Below, one piece after another: positions 47,562 to 59,700 of a stretch of DNA of 64,000 bases. Position 1 is the first letter of the stretch. Each line of letters starts with the position of its first letter. The notes beneath the pieces are model-generated. The model had not been told where the DNA came from, did not search any database, and saw nothing but the letters and a program-made list of their open reading frames with translations. This DNA is from Siphonodentalium dalli (Eukaryota > Mollusca > Scaphopoda > Gadilida > Siphonodentaliidae), in NCBI GenBank assembly GCA_032622095.1, contig CP136063.1, positions 116,024,723 through 116,088,722 of the forward strand, read 5' to 3'. Position numbers and translations under genes: made by a program.

Positions 47562-48074
47562 GTACGTATATGGTGTATGCATATTTACTGTTGTCTATAT
47601 TGTAAATAACATTCTATCCTGTATGTTATGAACACCCCTACAAATTAATCAGTGAGATACAGGTAACTACCTGTATAACGTCATGTTATCACAGGGTTGA
47701 TTTATACTTTGTGCAGTGGGAAAAGTTAACAGAGATTTTTTTGAAAATCATACAACTAATTTTATCATAACCAAAAGTATTATCTGCGATTATCCAGATA
47801 TTTATAACAATGTTTATAACTTCCAACAACATGCTCCATTTCGAGAGCTAGGACTTAACCCTTTGAACCCCGCTGGCCGGTGTACCGGCCAGTTCTAGTA
47901 CGACATATACCCCGCTGGCCGCTTTACCGGCCTCAGGTAACCGATTTACTCTAACCTAATCTCCGAGGGATTCTGACCAATCAGCGCTGTTCTAACAACG
48001 GTGGTTCAGTGCTAAACATGTTTTGATTCAATTGTGCATAATTTCGCTGTCTGTCTGATGATGTTTTTGTCAAA

Positions 48075-50156
48075 ATGAGTTGTAAAACCTACACGTTTGA
48101 TCAAGCTGTCGCTAAGGTATTGGAATCTGATAATGAGAGTGATTTTGGCGATGAATATGATAGTGGTAGTGATTATGAAACTGAAGAAGACTCTGAAATT
48201 GAAAGTGAATCAGCTGATTCTAGCGATAGTGAAAATGTAGTCCGCAAATCTGACGTTAATTATCAGAGCACAGCTCTATTAACGTCAGACAGTTTTCTTT
48301 TTAAAATTAGCGTTCCAAAGGAGTTAGTGAATGAACGTACGGCTTCCCAACTATTCGAGAGCGTCTAGCTCTGTTTGAATAGTTGGGTCCACCAACTAGT
48401 GAAAATGAAGATAACATCGTTCCTCCTGCTTGTAGGGGTAGGGTGCGTGGGCGTGGGCGTTCCAGGGCTGGTAGAGGAGGCACAGGGAGGGGGCGAAGGG
48501 GTAATGTTGATGTGAGAGCTACCACCCCCGCTGGACTGGAGACACAAGTACTTTTGTGGAACGTGGCTTCTCTCCAAAAGAAACACCTGGTCCAAGAAAT
48601 ATTCCAGATAGCATAGATGCAGATAGTACCCTATGGAATTCTTCACTTTGCTTTGGACTGAAGAACTGTGGGAACTGCTTGTGACGGAAACCAATCGGAA
48701 TGCTGAGCGGGTGCTTTCTGCTAAACCAAATAATTTTGCGGCCAAGATGTTGATGGAAAAGCCTCTTACAGTAACAGAATTGAAGGCATTCATTGGGCTG
48801 AGAGTAACAATGGAAGTTTTACTGTATAAGGACAGATATGAACAATACTGGAAATCCAAGGATACTTTTCTGACACTCACATCTGCATTCTCACAAAATA
48901 TAAGTTATGCCGAAACATAGATTTCTTTCTATATGGTCACTGCTTCACTGTGTTGACGAGGCGGCTAATATTGACAAAGATGATAAGATATATAAAACAA
49001 GGCCAATATTCAACTTTCTGATTCCGAAGTTTAGATACTACTTTGTGCCTGCCTGCGAACTGTCATTAGATGAAGGTATGATTCCTCCAAAAACAAATTA
49101 TCGTTCAAGCAGTATATCAAATCTAAGCCAACAAAATGGAGCATCAAAACATTTCTGCTAACTGATAGTGAGCATGGCTACATTTGTGATGCTGAGATTT
49201 ATGTTGGAAAGGTGAAGCAAGATATTGAAGGTCTTGGTGCCTCTGGAAATTTGGTAATTCGTTTGGTTCAGAATTATAAGGATCAGAATTATGCGGTCTA
49301 CATGGACAGATTTTATACTACAGTGCCACTCGCTGAGTACCTACTTGAAAACTGTGGTGTGAGAATGTGTGGAACTACCATGACTAACAGGAAAGGTTTC
49401 CCAAAAGCGATGTTGAGGAAAAACAATGAAATGGAGAGGGGCTCATCTGACCTATTATTCAATGGTTCTACCGCCGTAATAGTTTGGCAGGACAAAAAGC
49501 CAATCTATTTTGTTACAAACATGTATGTCTCTGATCCACACGAACATGTACCAAGATACAATGCCACTGAACATAGAAGGATTGCCATCACCTGTCCCAA
49601 AGCAGTGAAATCCTACAACATCAACATGGGAGGAACAGACAAAAACGACCAAATGGCTAAATTACAAAAGTGTCACCGACATTACAAATGGCCGAGAAGA
49701 CTGATGATAAAATTTGCCATGTGGGCAGTCTACAATGCCTATGTATTGATGGGATATACCAAACCACATAATCCACCAGGCAAGAGGGTGTTCACATTTC
49801 ACAACTTTGTTGAGAACCTGTGTGAAGAACTTGTAAAGGAGTTTAGAAGTTCAGAAGTATCAGTTGGTCATGGTCCGCGCATATCAGAGAAGACCAGGAA
49901 TCTGAGACGTCTCTCAGTCGACCAGGATCATTCTGTGGAACGCACTGCTGACACCAGTACGAACCATCGTTGTGTTGTATGTTCTGAGAAGTATCACAGG
50001 GCCAGAAGATCTGATGTGATGGCTACAAATTGAGACTTACCTAAGAGGAGTAAGACAGTTTATCATTGTTCATATTGTGAAGAATTCTTATATGTCGGGA
50101 AACCCACCCATAATTGTTGGTATGACTGGCACCACAATGTAGAATATTGGAGGTAG
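48075..50156 (+). pseudogene. piggyBac (DDE_Tnp_1_7) transposase, broken by frameshifts and stops
   Basis: Cut-and-paste DNA transposase remnant. It starts with an acidic N-terminus (MSCKTYTFDQ..., rich in Asp/Glu/Ser), then an Arg/Gly-rich linker near 48420-48510, then the core. 'FFTLLWTEELWELLVTETN' and 'HRFLSIWSLLHCVD' are family motifs. The catalytic Asp positions are visible in ELSLDEGM (about 49070), YMDRFYTT (about 49300) and GGTDKNDQM (about 49630). A C-terminal Cys/His-rich tail (CVVC, HCSYC, HNCWYDWH) ends at the TAG at 50154. Frameshifts fall near 48360-48385, between 48530 and 48600, near 48631, near 48890-48910 and near 49100. There is also a stop in the core near 48899 and an in-frame TGA at 50031. 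The longest intact piece, 49104-50033, keeps two of the three Asp. Confidence 0.93.
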
Positions 50157-50268
50157 AGAAGAGAAACAACAACCACCATGTGAGGCAGTTTCTGCACTTT
50201 ATTTTGATACCAGATTTATGTGCATATGCCAAATAATAAATAAATTACAGGTTGTTATATGATATACG

Positions 50269-53060
50269 TTTTTAGCTCAACTTTACTTTGTAAAGTTTGA
50301 GCTATTGCCATGGCTTTGTCGTCCTTCGTCCGTGTGTGCGTAAGGCGTCAACAATAGAGGCTACAGGTCGTACCTTTGATCGGATCATTATGAAATTTGT
50401 CATAGCTGTTGACATCAACATTTGTACCGGAATGATTCATTTTGGGGTCATTCAGAAAAAAAAACATGGCCGCCAGCAGCCATCTTGGATTTTACTCTTT
50501 GTATGACTAAATTCTTTAGCATGGGCTACAAGTCGTACCTTTAGTCTGCAGCCAGCAGCCATCTTCGATTTTACTCTTTGCATGACTAAATCCTTTAGCA
50601 CGGGCTACAGGTCGTACCTTTAGTCAGATCATCATTAAATTTGTCATGGATGTTAACAATGACATGTAGATGGGAACGAGTCATTTTTGGGTTATTCGGG
50701 CAAAAAACATGGCCGCCAGCAGCCATCTTGGATTTTACTCTTTGTATGACTAAATCCTTTAGCACGGGCTACAGGTCGTACCTTTAGTCTGATAATCATG
50801 AAATTTGTCATGGCTGTTGAAATTGGAATGTAGATGGGAACGAGTCATTTTGGGGTCATTCGGACAAAAAACATGGCTGCCAGTGGCCATCTTTGTTTTC
50901 AAAATTCAATCCATTAGCACGGGCCACAGGTCGCACTGTTCGTCTGATCATCATGAAATTTGTCATGGATGTTAATATTGACATGTAGATGGGAACGAGT
51001 CATTTTGGGGTCATTAGGCCCAAAAACATGGCCGCCAGCAGCCATCTTGGATTTTACTCTTTGTATGACTAAATTCTTTAGCATGGGCTACAGGTCGTAC
51101 CTTTAGTCTGATTGTCATAAAATTTGTCATGAATGTTAATAATGACATGTAGATGGGAACGAGTCATTTTGGGGTCAATCGGCCAAAAAACATGGCCGCC
51201 AGCAGCCATCTTGGATTTTACTCTTTGTATGACTAAATTCTTTAGCATGGGCTACAGGTCGTACCTTTAGTCTGATCGTCATAAAATTTTTCATTGATGT
51301 TATCGATGACATGTAGATGGGAACGATTCATTTTGGGGTCATTCGGCCGAAAACATGGCCGCCAGCAGCCATCTTGGATTTTACTTTTCTCTTCATGTCT
51401 ATAAACTAGTATTAGACATTCAACTTTCCACATTCCTAATCGCTCCATTGAATGTAATATATTAAATTATTCCCTTTCCAAGTTGAGCTACAGTGTCTTT
51501 GACACTTTCATTGGGTCATTCAGCCAAAAAACATGACCGCCAGCTGCCATCTTGGATTTTACTCTTTGTATGACTAAATCCTTTAGCACGGGCTACAGGT
51601 CGTACCTTTAGTCTGATCATCATGAAATTGGAATGTAGATGGGAACGAGTCATTTTGGGGTCATTAGGACAAAAAACATGGCCGCCAGTGGCCATCTTTG
51701 ATTTCTAAATTTAATCCATTTGCACGGGCCACAGGTCGTACTCTTTGCCTGATCATCATGAAATTTGTCATGGATGTTAATATTGACATGTAGATGGGAA
51801 CGAGTCATTTTGGGGTCATTCGGCCGAAAAACATGGCCGCCAGAAGCCATCTTGGATTTTACTCTTTGTATGACTAAATCCTTTAGCACTGGCTACAGGT
51901 GGTACCTTTAGTCTGATCATCATAACTTTGGTCATGAATGTTAATAATGACATGTAGATGAGAACGAGTCATTTTGGGGCAATTCGGCCAAAAAACATGG
52001 CCTCCAGCAGCCATCTTGGATTTTACTCTTTGTATGACTAAATCCTTTAGCACGGGCTACAGGTGGTACCTTTAGTCTGATCAATATAAAATTTGTCATG
52101 AATCTTAATAATGACATGTAGATGAGAACGAGTCATTTTGGGGTCATTCGGCCAAAAAACATGGCCGCCAGCAGCCATCTTGGATTGTACTCTTTGTATG
52201 ACTAAATTCTTTAGCACGGTCTACAGGTCGTACCTTTAGTCTGATCATCATGACATTTGGCATGGATGTTAATATTGACATGTAGATGGGACCGATTAAT
52301 TTTGGGGTCATTCAGCCAAAAAACATTGCCTCAGCAGCCATCTTGGATTTTACTCTTTGTATGACTAAATCCTTTAGCATGGGCTACAGGTCATACCTTT
52401 AGTCTGATCATCATAAAATTTGTCATGGATGATAACAATGACATGTAGATGGGAACGAGTCATTTTGGGGTCATTCTGCCGAAAAACATGGCCGCCAGTG
52501 GCCATCTTTGATTTCAAAATTCAATTCATTAGCACGGGCTATAGGTCGTACTGTTCGTCTGATCATCATAAAATTTGTCATGGATGTTAATATTGACATG
52601 TAGATGGGAACGATTAATTTTGGGGTCATTCGGCCAAAAACATGGCCACTGGCGGCCATCTTAGATTTTACTCTTTGCATGACTAAATCCTTTAGCACAG
52701 GCTACAGGTCGTACCTTTGGTCAGATCATCATGAAATTTGTCATGGCTGTTGAAATTGACATGTAGATGGGAACGAGTCATTTTGGGGTTATTCGGCATT
52801 AAAACATGGCTGCCAGTGGCCATTTTGGATTCTACTCTTTGCATGACTAAAGCTATCAAATGTTTTTGAATTGTTGGAAAACATAGCCGCCAGCAACCAT
52901 CTTAGATTTTACTTTTATATACATGTATATATATATCTTTTCATGTTGATAAACTAGTATTAGACATTCAACTTTCCACATTCCTAATCACTCCATCGAC
53001 AGTAACACATTAAATTATTCCCCTTCCAAGTTGAGCTACAGTGTCATTGACACTTTCATT
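50269..53060 (+). repeat. Two joined Helentron/pearl-like satellite elements inside the piggyBac copy
   Basis: The first runs from the 5' head TTTTTAGCTCAACTTTACTT (50269) to a 3' terminus at about 51512. The second array continues to the 3' terminus at 53060 (GTGTCATTGACACTTTCATT). The 5' head and first monomer are nearly the same as those at 43472. Piggybac sequence lies on both sides, so this is a secondary insertion. Confidence 0.85.
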
Positions 53061-53275
53061 TCAAATGATATTTCCTCAGGGGGGTGGGGTGGACAACATT
53101 ATAGTATGAGGCACCGGGGTTCAAAGGTTTAATAACAACAGACTATGGTTGCATGTTTGTAGCTATATACTTTCTACAGACATATAGCAGACAGTGTGAT
53201 ATTTTTATATTTGAGCAGCGAAGAGGTTAAATAAATTTATGTTTATATTCTAACAAGTTGTCACTTCAATTCCAG

Positions 53276-53450
53276 TGATAATATGGTGCATGGACCATGC
53301 TGATGAGTACAAGAATCGGGCTCCATCTCCAGTGAAAGAAGATTCTGAGAAGTTACCCGATATGCAGTTCAAAAGCCTTGTACCAGAGAACACTACTGCC
53401 TCTCTATCATCAATTAAAGCTGATATTTTTCAAGGCATAACTTCCCACAG
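53276..53450 (+). CDS. RNF213-like E3 ligase/ATPase, internal exon g (third UBA-like helix)
   Basis: 175 nt. The acceptor is TCAATTCCAG and the donor is CACAG|GTGCGT. The single G of exon f plus TG here gives Val, so the joined protein reads LGLDDFDDVIIWCMDHADEY, a good third helix for the UBA-like fold begun in exon f. The rest is a Ser/Pro/Glu-rich, probably disordered linker (NRAPSPVKEDSEKLPDMQ...) leading to SSIKADIFQGITSH. It ends with two bases of an Arg codon completed by exon h. This linker has no close counterpart that I recall in vertebrate RNF213. Confidence 0.85.
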
Positions 53451-55186
53451 GTGCGTTGCATGGAAGGTAGAATAGCTAATGCTAAAATACTGTTTTCTGT
53501 ATGAAAATATCAATGATATTTTGCTTTAAAATATGACATGGAGGCCAAGCTAAGCCACTCGCTGTGCCCAAATATTCAAACTTAATATTGATTATGTGAA
53601 TGTTTCCTCCACACTCGACCAACCTCCCATGCATGCATTGATGAAAGACATTGAATTTCGAGTTTCTCAACTTGAACTTTCTTATGTATCAATACTAGCT
53701 TTATTTGTCGTCTTCGCTATTCGTTTTAATTATTGGCTTTCATAGATTCATTTGTTAGCATTTTCAATAAGCCGATATAAAATAATTTTGCGACACGCAA
53801 TTCGGTGGCCATCGTGACAATGACTACAGATGCACATAGATTAGTTTGAGGTACATCTGTTGAATTATTGTGGAACATATACTGTCTAATTGTGCGGACT
53901 CGGATGCCACATGGTCCGCTATGAGAAGTCTCATAATTTCATGCTAACGTTATTACTCGCCAATTCTGGCATCAAGGCAGCTGTTTCTTTCAACAATTTC
54001 ATCGCTCGTTTATATACATACTGTTCCGAACAACATGCTTTCCCATAATAATTGGGGATTTATGTTTCAATAGAGTCAGACTCAAAAAATGTAACCGTTC
54101 TGTTGGTTAGTAGACCCTTGATTCGTTTTTCAGAACAGACATTTTTCATGGCTAATACTGTAAGAGTAATAATAATGACAGTAGTAGTACTTATAGTCAG
54201 TAGTGACATTGTTGATTTATGACAGGCCTTACCATCTGACAAGTGTCAGCTTCATGATTCTTGCAAAATGGATTTTGGGGCCTGTCAGACTCGGAATCAG
54301 ATATATTTCAACGTTTTTTCGTTCTCTTGCGATTGGACTCTGGTCATTTTCCATGACCTAGGCACCCAGGACATAGTAAAATGATAATATTATGATACAG
54401 CCCTCGAAATTGGGAACAATGTCCCACATCAAATTCAGTGTTGTGGCATGTTACCTTCCAAATGTTGCTACGGCATCTCCCACTGCATTCCGTATTGCCG
54501 TGCTAATTTTCAATGACTGAATCATTCTGTAGACATGTCACTTTCATAATATCTCATTGTCTATGCTATAATAAGCAAGCCGGGAGGTATCAACCTGTAG
54601 GCTTCTCTTAACGAATATTATATCGACTTCAAGGTATTCACTGGATAATTCTGCCTTGTCTCTGTTGAGTCGGCATCATATCTCAGTTGTATCAGAATTA
54701 CAGCAGTTACTTAAGGCAATTATGTTCGTTATAACATATATACCGGCTTATACCCATAGATACAACTTAAAATTGCTGGGTTGGTATATTAAGTAAATAG
54801 TGTCTCCTTCCGGAATACAAACATACCTTCACTTCTCCATGTGCAGTCTGACGATTGCTAAGGGGGTCGGATTGCTACGATTCTGACAAAGGAGAAAAAC
54901 ATTTTTGTCAAAATTTGACACCGTGTATGCACGAACAGATTTGACAGCTAACAGATTTTCATCTCGCCGTTAATTTAATCGATTATTGAATTAAAATCGT
55001 TATCAAACCTTCCTTGGTTTGTTTGCATGGACTGTATGTCATTGAATATTAAACTTATTGCTGATCCCGACTGCATAGATTTAGAATCGTGGTAACCTGG
55101 GCCCCTCCCCCGGTTACAAGTCTCACAGCAGGTTTCATGTTGTGACATGTTGCAGCGGCATTGTTTGTTACATGGAAAGCATTTAT
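53451..55186. other. Intronic sequence without recognised features
   Basis: Start of the 7.0 kb intron after exon g; apparently single-copy sequence. A reverse 74-codon open stretch at 54975-55199 (Cys-rich start 'NNKCFPCNKQCRCNMSQHET') has no start context or partner and is probably chance. Confidence 0.45.
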
Positions 55187-55188
55187 TA

Positions 55189-56072
55189 TTCCCCGCCAAA
55201 TTTAAAATTTGCGGGGGATATTGTAATGGGTTCCGTCCGTCCGTCCGTCCGTCCCGAATTTGTAAGAGTCATAACTTGGAACAAATGTAAATGGATTTCA
55301 AAGATTTGTGGTATATGAGTTCACCTGACCATTACCTAGAATGAGTTCGCAAGCCAGGTCTGGCCAGATATTTTTACCGGAGTTATTGGACCTTGTTTAT
55401 TTTTTTTTTCGAATTTACCAAATAGCAAATAGACGACGTCCCAGGGCTCATTTCCACAAATCTCAACGGATTTCAAAGATATTTGGTATATGAGTTCACC
55501 TGACCATTACCTAGAATGAGTTCGCAAGCCAGGTCTGGCCAGATATTTTTACCGGAGTTATTGGACTTTGTTTATTATTTTTGTTAAAATTTTCCAAATA
55601 TCAAATAGACGACGTCCCAGGGCTCATTTCCACAAATCTCAACGGATTTCAAAGATATTTGGTATATGAGTTCACCTGACCATTACCTAGAATGAGTTCG
55701 CAAGCCAGGTCTGGCCGGATATTTTTACCGGAGTTATTGGACTTTGTTTATTATTTTTGTCAAATTTACCAAATAGCAAATAGACGACGTCACAGGGCTC
55801 ATTTCCACAAATGTCAACGGATTTAAAAGATTTTTGGTATATGAGTTCACATGACCAGTATCTAGAACGAGTTCGCAAACCAGGTCCGGCCGGATATTTT
55901 CAGCAGAGTTATTGATCTTTGTTTATTTTTTTTGGTGCAAATGGACGACGTCACAGGGCTAATTTCCACGAATGTCAACGGATTAAAAAGATTTTTGGTA
56001 TATTCGTTCCCATGACCAGTACCTAAAATGAGTTCGCAAGCCAGGCTTTTTGACAAAATCCCACCTCTTGTT
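55189..56072 (+). repeat. TA-flanked, hairpin-headed tandem array (about 175 bp x 5)
   Basis: TA (55187-55188), then TTCCCCGCCAAATTTAAAAT with hairpin CCCCGCAAATTT-like pairing, then (CCGT)4, then monomers in which 'tcac(c/a)tgacca' recurs at about 55321, 55496, 55672 and 55847 (spacing 175-176). The last copy is shortened. It ends CCCACCTCTTGTT followed by TA (56073-56074). Confidence 0.78.
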
Positions 56073-56076
56073 TAGC

Positions 56077-56860
56077 ACATACTGAGAACACAAACATTAT
56101 TGAGAATGCACTTCCCCATCTGCACAATTCGGCGGGGGATACCGCCATCTGCGACTGCTTGTATTGTCATATGCACCTCAACCACGGCCAATAGCCTTTC
56201 CGAATTGAAAATACAGTTTGCGCTGTCCAGACCAGCTTTCGAGCTCAGTGACATGGACAATTTCCTCGCGGGCAGAGGTCCACCCCATGTGAGAGTGGAT
56301 CAGGACCCCATGGCACCGTAAGCCTGATCACAGAGACATGCCAAGCTGTAAATTTGCGAGTTTCGGTATATGCAGTATTTGTCCTCTTCTCCTTAAACTT
56401 GCCTGTAGGTAGGGGGAAGTTTCTCTCTATCATATGGCTATTTGCATTTATAACAACCTGGCTATTCAATTCACCACTACGGTACACCATGCATGTCCGT
56501 TACTAAAATTCATATGGCAATGTCGAATTGTTTCTTGCCTTCAGCGGCCATATCCGGAGAGGATCTTCCCCTAGATCAATGCATGCATCAAACTAACCTA
56601 ACAATAGAACACTTGGTCATTCTGCTGCATGACGGGAGAAAGAGACATTGTTCTGGTCTGTACAGGGGATTGCATACAGGCTCAGGCCTTAAGATTCAAT
56701 GATAATTAACGAATCGATTCTCGTAATGATTCTTGAGAACCTTTTCAAATTTCAGTGTTTTATGATTAGTTTGATTCGGCATTTGATTCTCGCAAAATTA
56801 AATGTAATTTGGGCCCTGCTGTTGGTATATCTATCATATCATTTTATATATCTACTAATA
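56077..56860. other. Intronic sequence without recognised features
   Basis: Between two repeat blocks. An open stretch at 56100-56321 contains 'ANSLSELKIQFALSRPAFELSDMDNF' style sequence with moderate codon quality but no acceptable splice frame to exons g or h. It could be the relic of a transposase-like C-terminus (dimerisation-type 'NSLSELK' motif), but that is weak. Confidence 0.35.
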
Positions 56861-59246
56861 GGGTGACCCGACTTCGTCCGGGCTGTTTCCCCTCTGCTTT
56901 CATCCGGACTTCAGATACCAATTTTCAAATAGCTGGTTCTGAAAACCTCCATGGATCTAACATCGAAATCAGTCGAAAGGCACGATTTGACCTTGAATTG
57001 ACCATTTTGAAGGTCAAGGTCAGGTCGGGTCACGATTTGAGTCGTCCAAAACACTCTCCGGACAAAAGTACCCCTAGGTATCAAATTTCGTCGAAATCCG
57101 TCGGGCAGTTTTTCTGGCCATTGCTAATAAACAGACAAACAGAAGTCCCAAAATATATATTAGACTAGCCGATGAGCCCGACGTTGTCCGGGCTATTCAA
57201 AAACCAAATTTCAAGTCGATAGCTCTACCCAGCCCGACGTTGTCCGGGCTATTCAAAAACCAAATTTCAAGTCGATAGCTCTACCCGTTTCCGAGATCTG
57301 GTCTGCGCATGCGCGAAGCTGTCGTCGCACGGGCTCGGCGACCCGATAAAATTCGTATCCGGGGCAAGATACATTCACATACCAAATTTCAAGTCGATAG
57401 CTCCACCCGTTTCCGAGATCTCGTCTGCGCATGCACGAAGCTGGCGTCGCACGGGCTCGGCGACCCGATAAAATTCGTATCCGGGGCAAGATACATTCAC
57501 ATAGCAAATTTCAAGTCGATAGCTCCACCCGTTTCCGAGATCTCGTCTGCGCATGCGCGAAGCGGGCGCCGCACGGGCTCGCCAATACGACAACGTCCAC
57601 CGCCTGGTCAAACTACACACACGTACCAAGTTTCGTCCCGATCGGTCGAGAATCGTAGATTTGTATAAATGACAGACAAACATACAGACAGGTCTTCAAA
57701 ATATATATGAGATGTACGATGTGTCCGGACTGTTTCCCCTCTGCTTTCATCCGGACTTCAGATACCAATTTTCAAATAGCTGGTTTTGAAAACCTCCATG
57801 GATCTAACATCGAAATCCGTCGAAAGACGCAATTTGACCTTGAATTGACCATTTTGAAGGTCAAGGTCAGGTCGGGGTCATGGTTTGACCCGTCCAAAAC
57901 ACTCCCCGGACAAAAGTTTCCCTAGGTATCAAATTTCGTCAAAATCCGTCTGGCAGTTCTTCCGGCCATTGCTAATAAACAGACAAACAGAAGTCCCAAA
58001 ATATATATTAGACTAGAAGGTGACCCGACTTCGTCCGGGCTTTGACCTTGAATTGTCTATTTTGAAGGCCAACGTCAAGTGGGGTCACGATTTGACCCGT
58101 CCAAAACACTGCCCGAACAAAAGTACCTGACAAAAGTACCCGTCGAAATCCATCCGGTTTTACCCGATTTGACCTTGAATTGATCATTTTGAAGGTCAAG
58201 GTCAGGTCGGGGTCACGATTTGACCCGTCCAAAACACCCAGTGGACAAAAGTAACCCTATGTATAAAATTTCGTCGAAATACCATCAAAATTGACGATTT
58301 GACATTGAAATGACCCGATTTCAAGGTCACCTCGCACAGGCAAATTAATATGCTTATGAGACTCCCCATACGAAAGTACCCCCACAAACCAAGTTTCATC
58401 GAAATCCCGTGATATTCGGGCGTTTGACCTTGAAATTACCCGATTTCAAGGTCAAGGTCACGTCGCACGGGCAAATTAATAGGCCCATGTCACTCCCCGG
58501 CCGAAAATACCCACACATACCAAGTTTCATCGAAATCGGCTTGGCCGTTTTCGAGTCCATCGATTACAGACAGACACACACACACACAGATCTTCCAAAA
58601 TATATAATAGACTAGCCGATGAGCCCGACGTTGTCCGGGCTATTCAAAAACCAAATTTCAAGTCGATAGCTCCACCCGTTTCCGAGATCTGGTAACCAAA
58701 TTTCAAGTCGATAGCTCTACCCGTTTCCGAGATCTGGTCTGCGCATGCGCGAAGCTGGCGTCGCACGGGCTCGGCGACCCGATATCTGGTAACCAAATTC
58801 CAAGTCGATAGCTCCACCCGTTTCCGAGATCTCGTCTGCGCATGCGCGAAGCTGGCGTCGCACGGGCTCGGCGACCCGATAAAATTCGTATCCGGGACAA
58901 GATACATTCACACACCAAATTTCAAGTCGATAGCTCCACCCGTTTCCGAGATCTCGTCTGCGCGAAGCTGGCGTCGCACGGGCTCGGCGACCCGATAAAA
59001 TTCGTATCCGGGGCAAGATACATTCACATAGCAAATTTCAAGTCGATAGCTCCACCCGTTTCCGAGATCTTGTCTGCACATGCGCGAAGCGGGCGCTGCA
59101 CGGGCTCGCCAATACGACAACGTCCACCGCCTGGTCAAACTACACACACGTACCAAGTTTCGTCCCGATCGGTCGAGAATCGTAGATTTGTATTAATGAC
59201 AAACATACAAACATACAGACAGACAGAGGTCTTCAAAAATATATAT
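56861..59246 (+). repeat. Head-to-tail chain of retroposon-like repeat units
   Basis: Five units follow each other. Heads carry a GCCCGAC...GTCCGGGC hairpin ('acccgacttcgtccgggc' or 'gcccgacgttgtccgggc'). Tails read 'agacagacaaacagaagt...aaaatatatattaga'. Tails end near 57166, 57713, 58014, 58610 and 59246. Units 2 and 5 contain a 122 bp tandem monomer ('accaaatttcaagtcgatag', 'gtttccgagatct', 'cgcatgcgcgaagc', starts near 57261, 57383 and 57505); units 1, 3 and 4 have another body ('gaccttgaattgaccatttt', 'aaggtcaaggtca'). No coding sequence. The tail plus ATAT end is typical of RNA-mediated repeats in invertebrates. Confidence 0.7.
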
Positions 59247-59554
59247 GAGATATACGATGTGTATCGTAGGGTATCTGAGCGATATCTTATATACATACCT
59301 TGGAAACGTGTCATAACAGTTCTAAGAAGGATGACAGGACCAGTTCACGCTACCCCGGTCCTGCGTCTGCAGCCCGACCAAGCTGTGGGGATGTGTCTGG
59401 TGTAGCTGCCAGGGTACTTGGGACCTCCCGGACATTTGTCCTGCACCGGACCCAGCAGTTCATGCGTAGCTAATCTGCAGGTACACAGCGGTGGTAGACG
59501 ACAGAAAAAGTTAACCCCTTTCCTCCTGTGGTTTACAAAGAGAGATTAATATTA

Positions 59555-59700
59555 TCCATCATGACCTGGGGTGTGGGATGGAAAAATCTCACCCTCGGGG
59601 CCAGATATTTGGGCCGGACATGAGGCTTGCCGAGTGTCCGGACCAAATATCTGGCCCCGAGGGTGAGATTTTTCCATCCCACACCCCAGGTCATGATGGA
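59555..59700. repeat. 146 bp palindrome
   Basis: TCCATCATGACCTGGGGTGT and onward to CAGATATTTGG is matched exactly by its inverse ending at 59700, giving arms of about 58 bp. The centre has a smaller CCGGACA/TGTCCGG pair around 'tgaggcttgccgag'. It is probably a foldback MITE; no clear target duplication. Confidence 0.8.

Larger units (their letters stand above)
47859..53128 (+). mobile_element. piggyBac element with TTAA target duplications, interrupted by a satellite-bearing insertion
   Basis: The left end is TTAA (47855-47858) followed by CCCTTTGAACCCCGCTGGCC. The right end is GGGGTTCAAAGGT followed by TTAA (53129-53132). The ends match as inverted repeats over 13 bases with one mismatch at the outermost base. 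TTAA duplications and a CCC start are the hallmark of piggyBac. The transposase pseudogene lies inside on the + strand. Without the repeat array at 50269-53060 the element would be about 2.5 kb, the usual piggyBac size, so the array inserted later near the 3' end. It sits in the intron that splits the UBA-like domain of the RNF213-like gene. Confidence 0.85.

Noticed and set aside
48365-48880. 171-codon reverse frame opposite the transposase
   Set aside because: Shadow of the Arg/Gly-rich and core coding sequence of the piggyBac transposase on the other strand.
57309-59405. Long open frames on both strands (up to 187 codons)
   Set aside because: They arise from the 122 bp tandem monomer, are open on both strands and repeat the same peptide; no independent coding signal.
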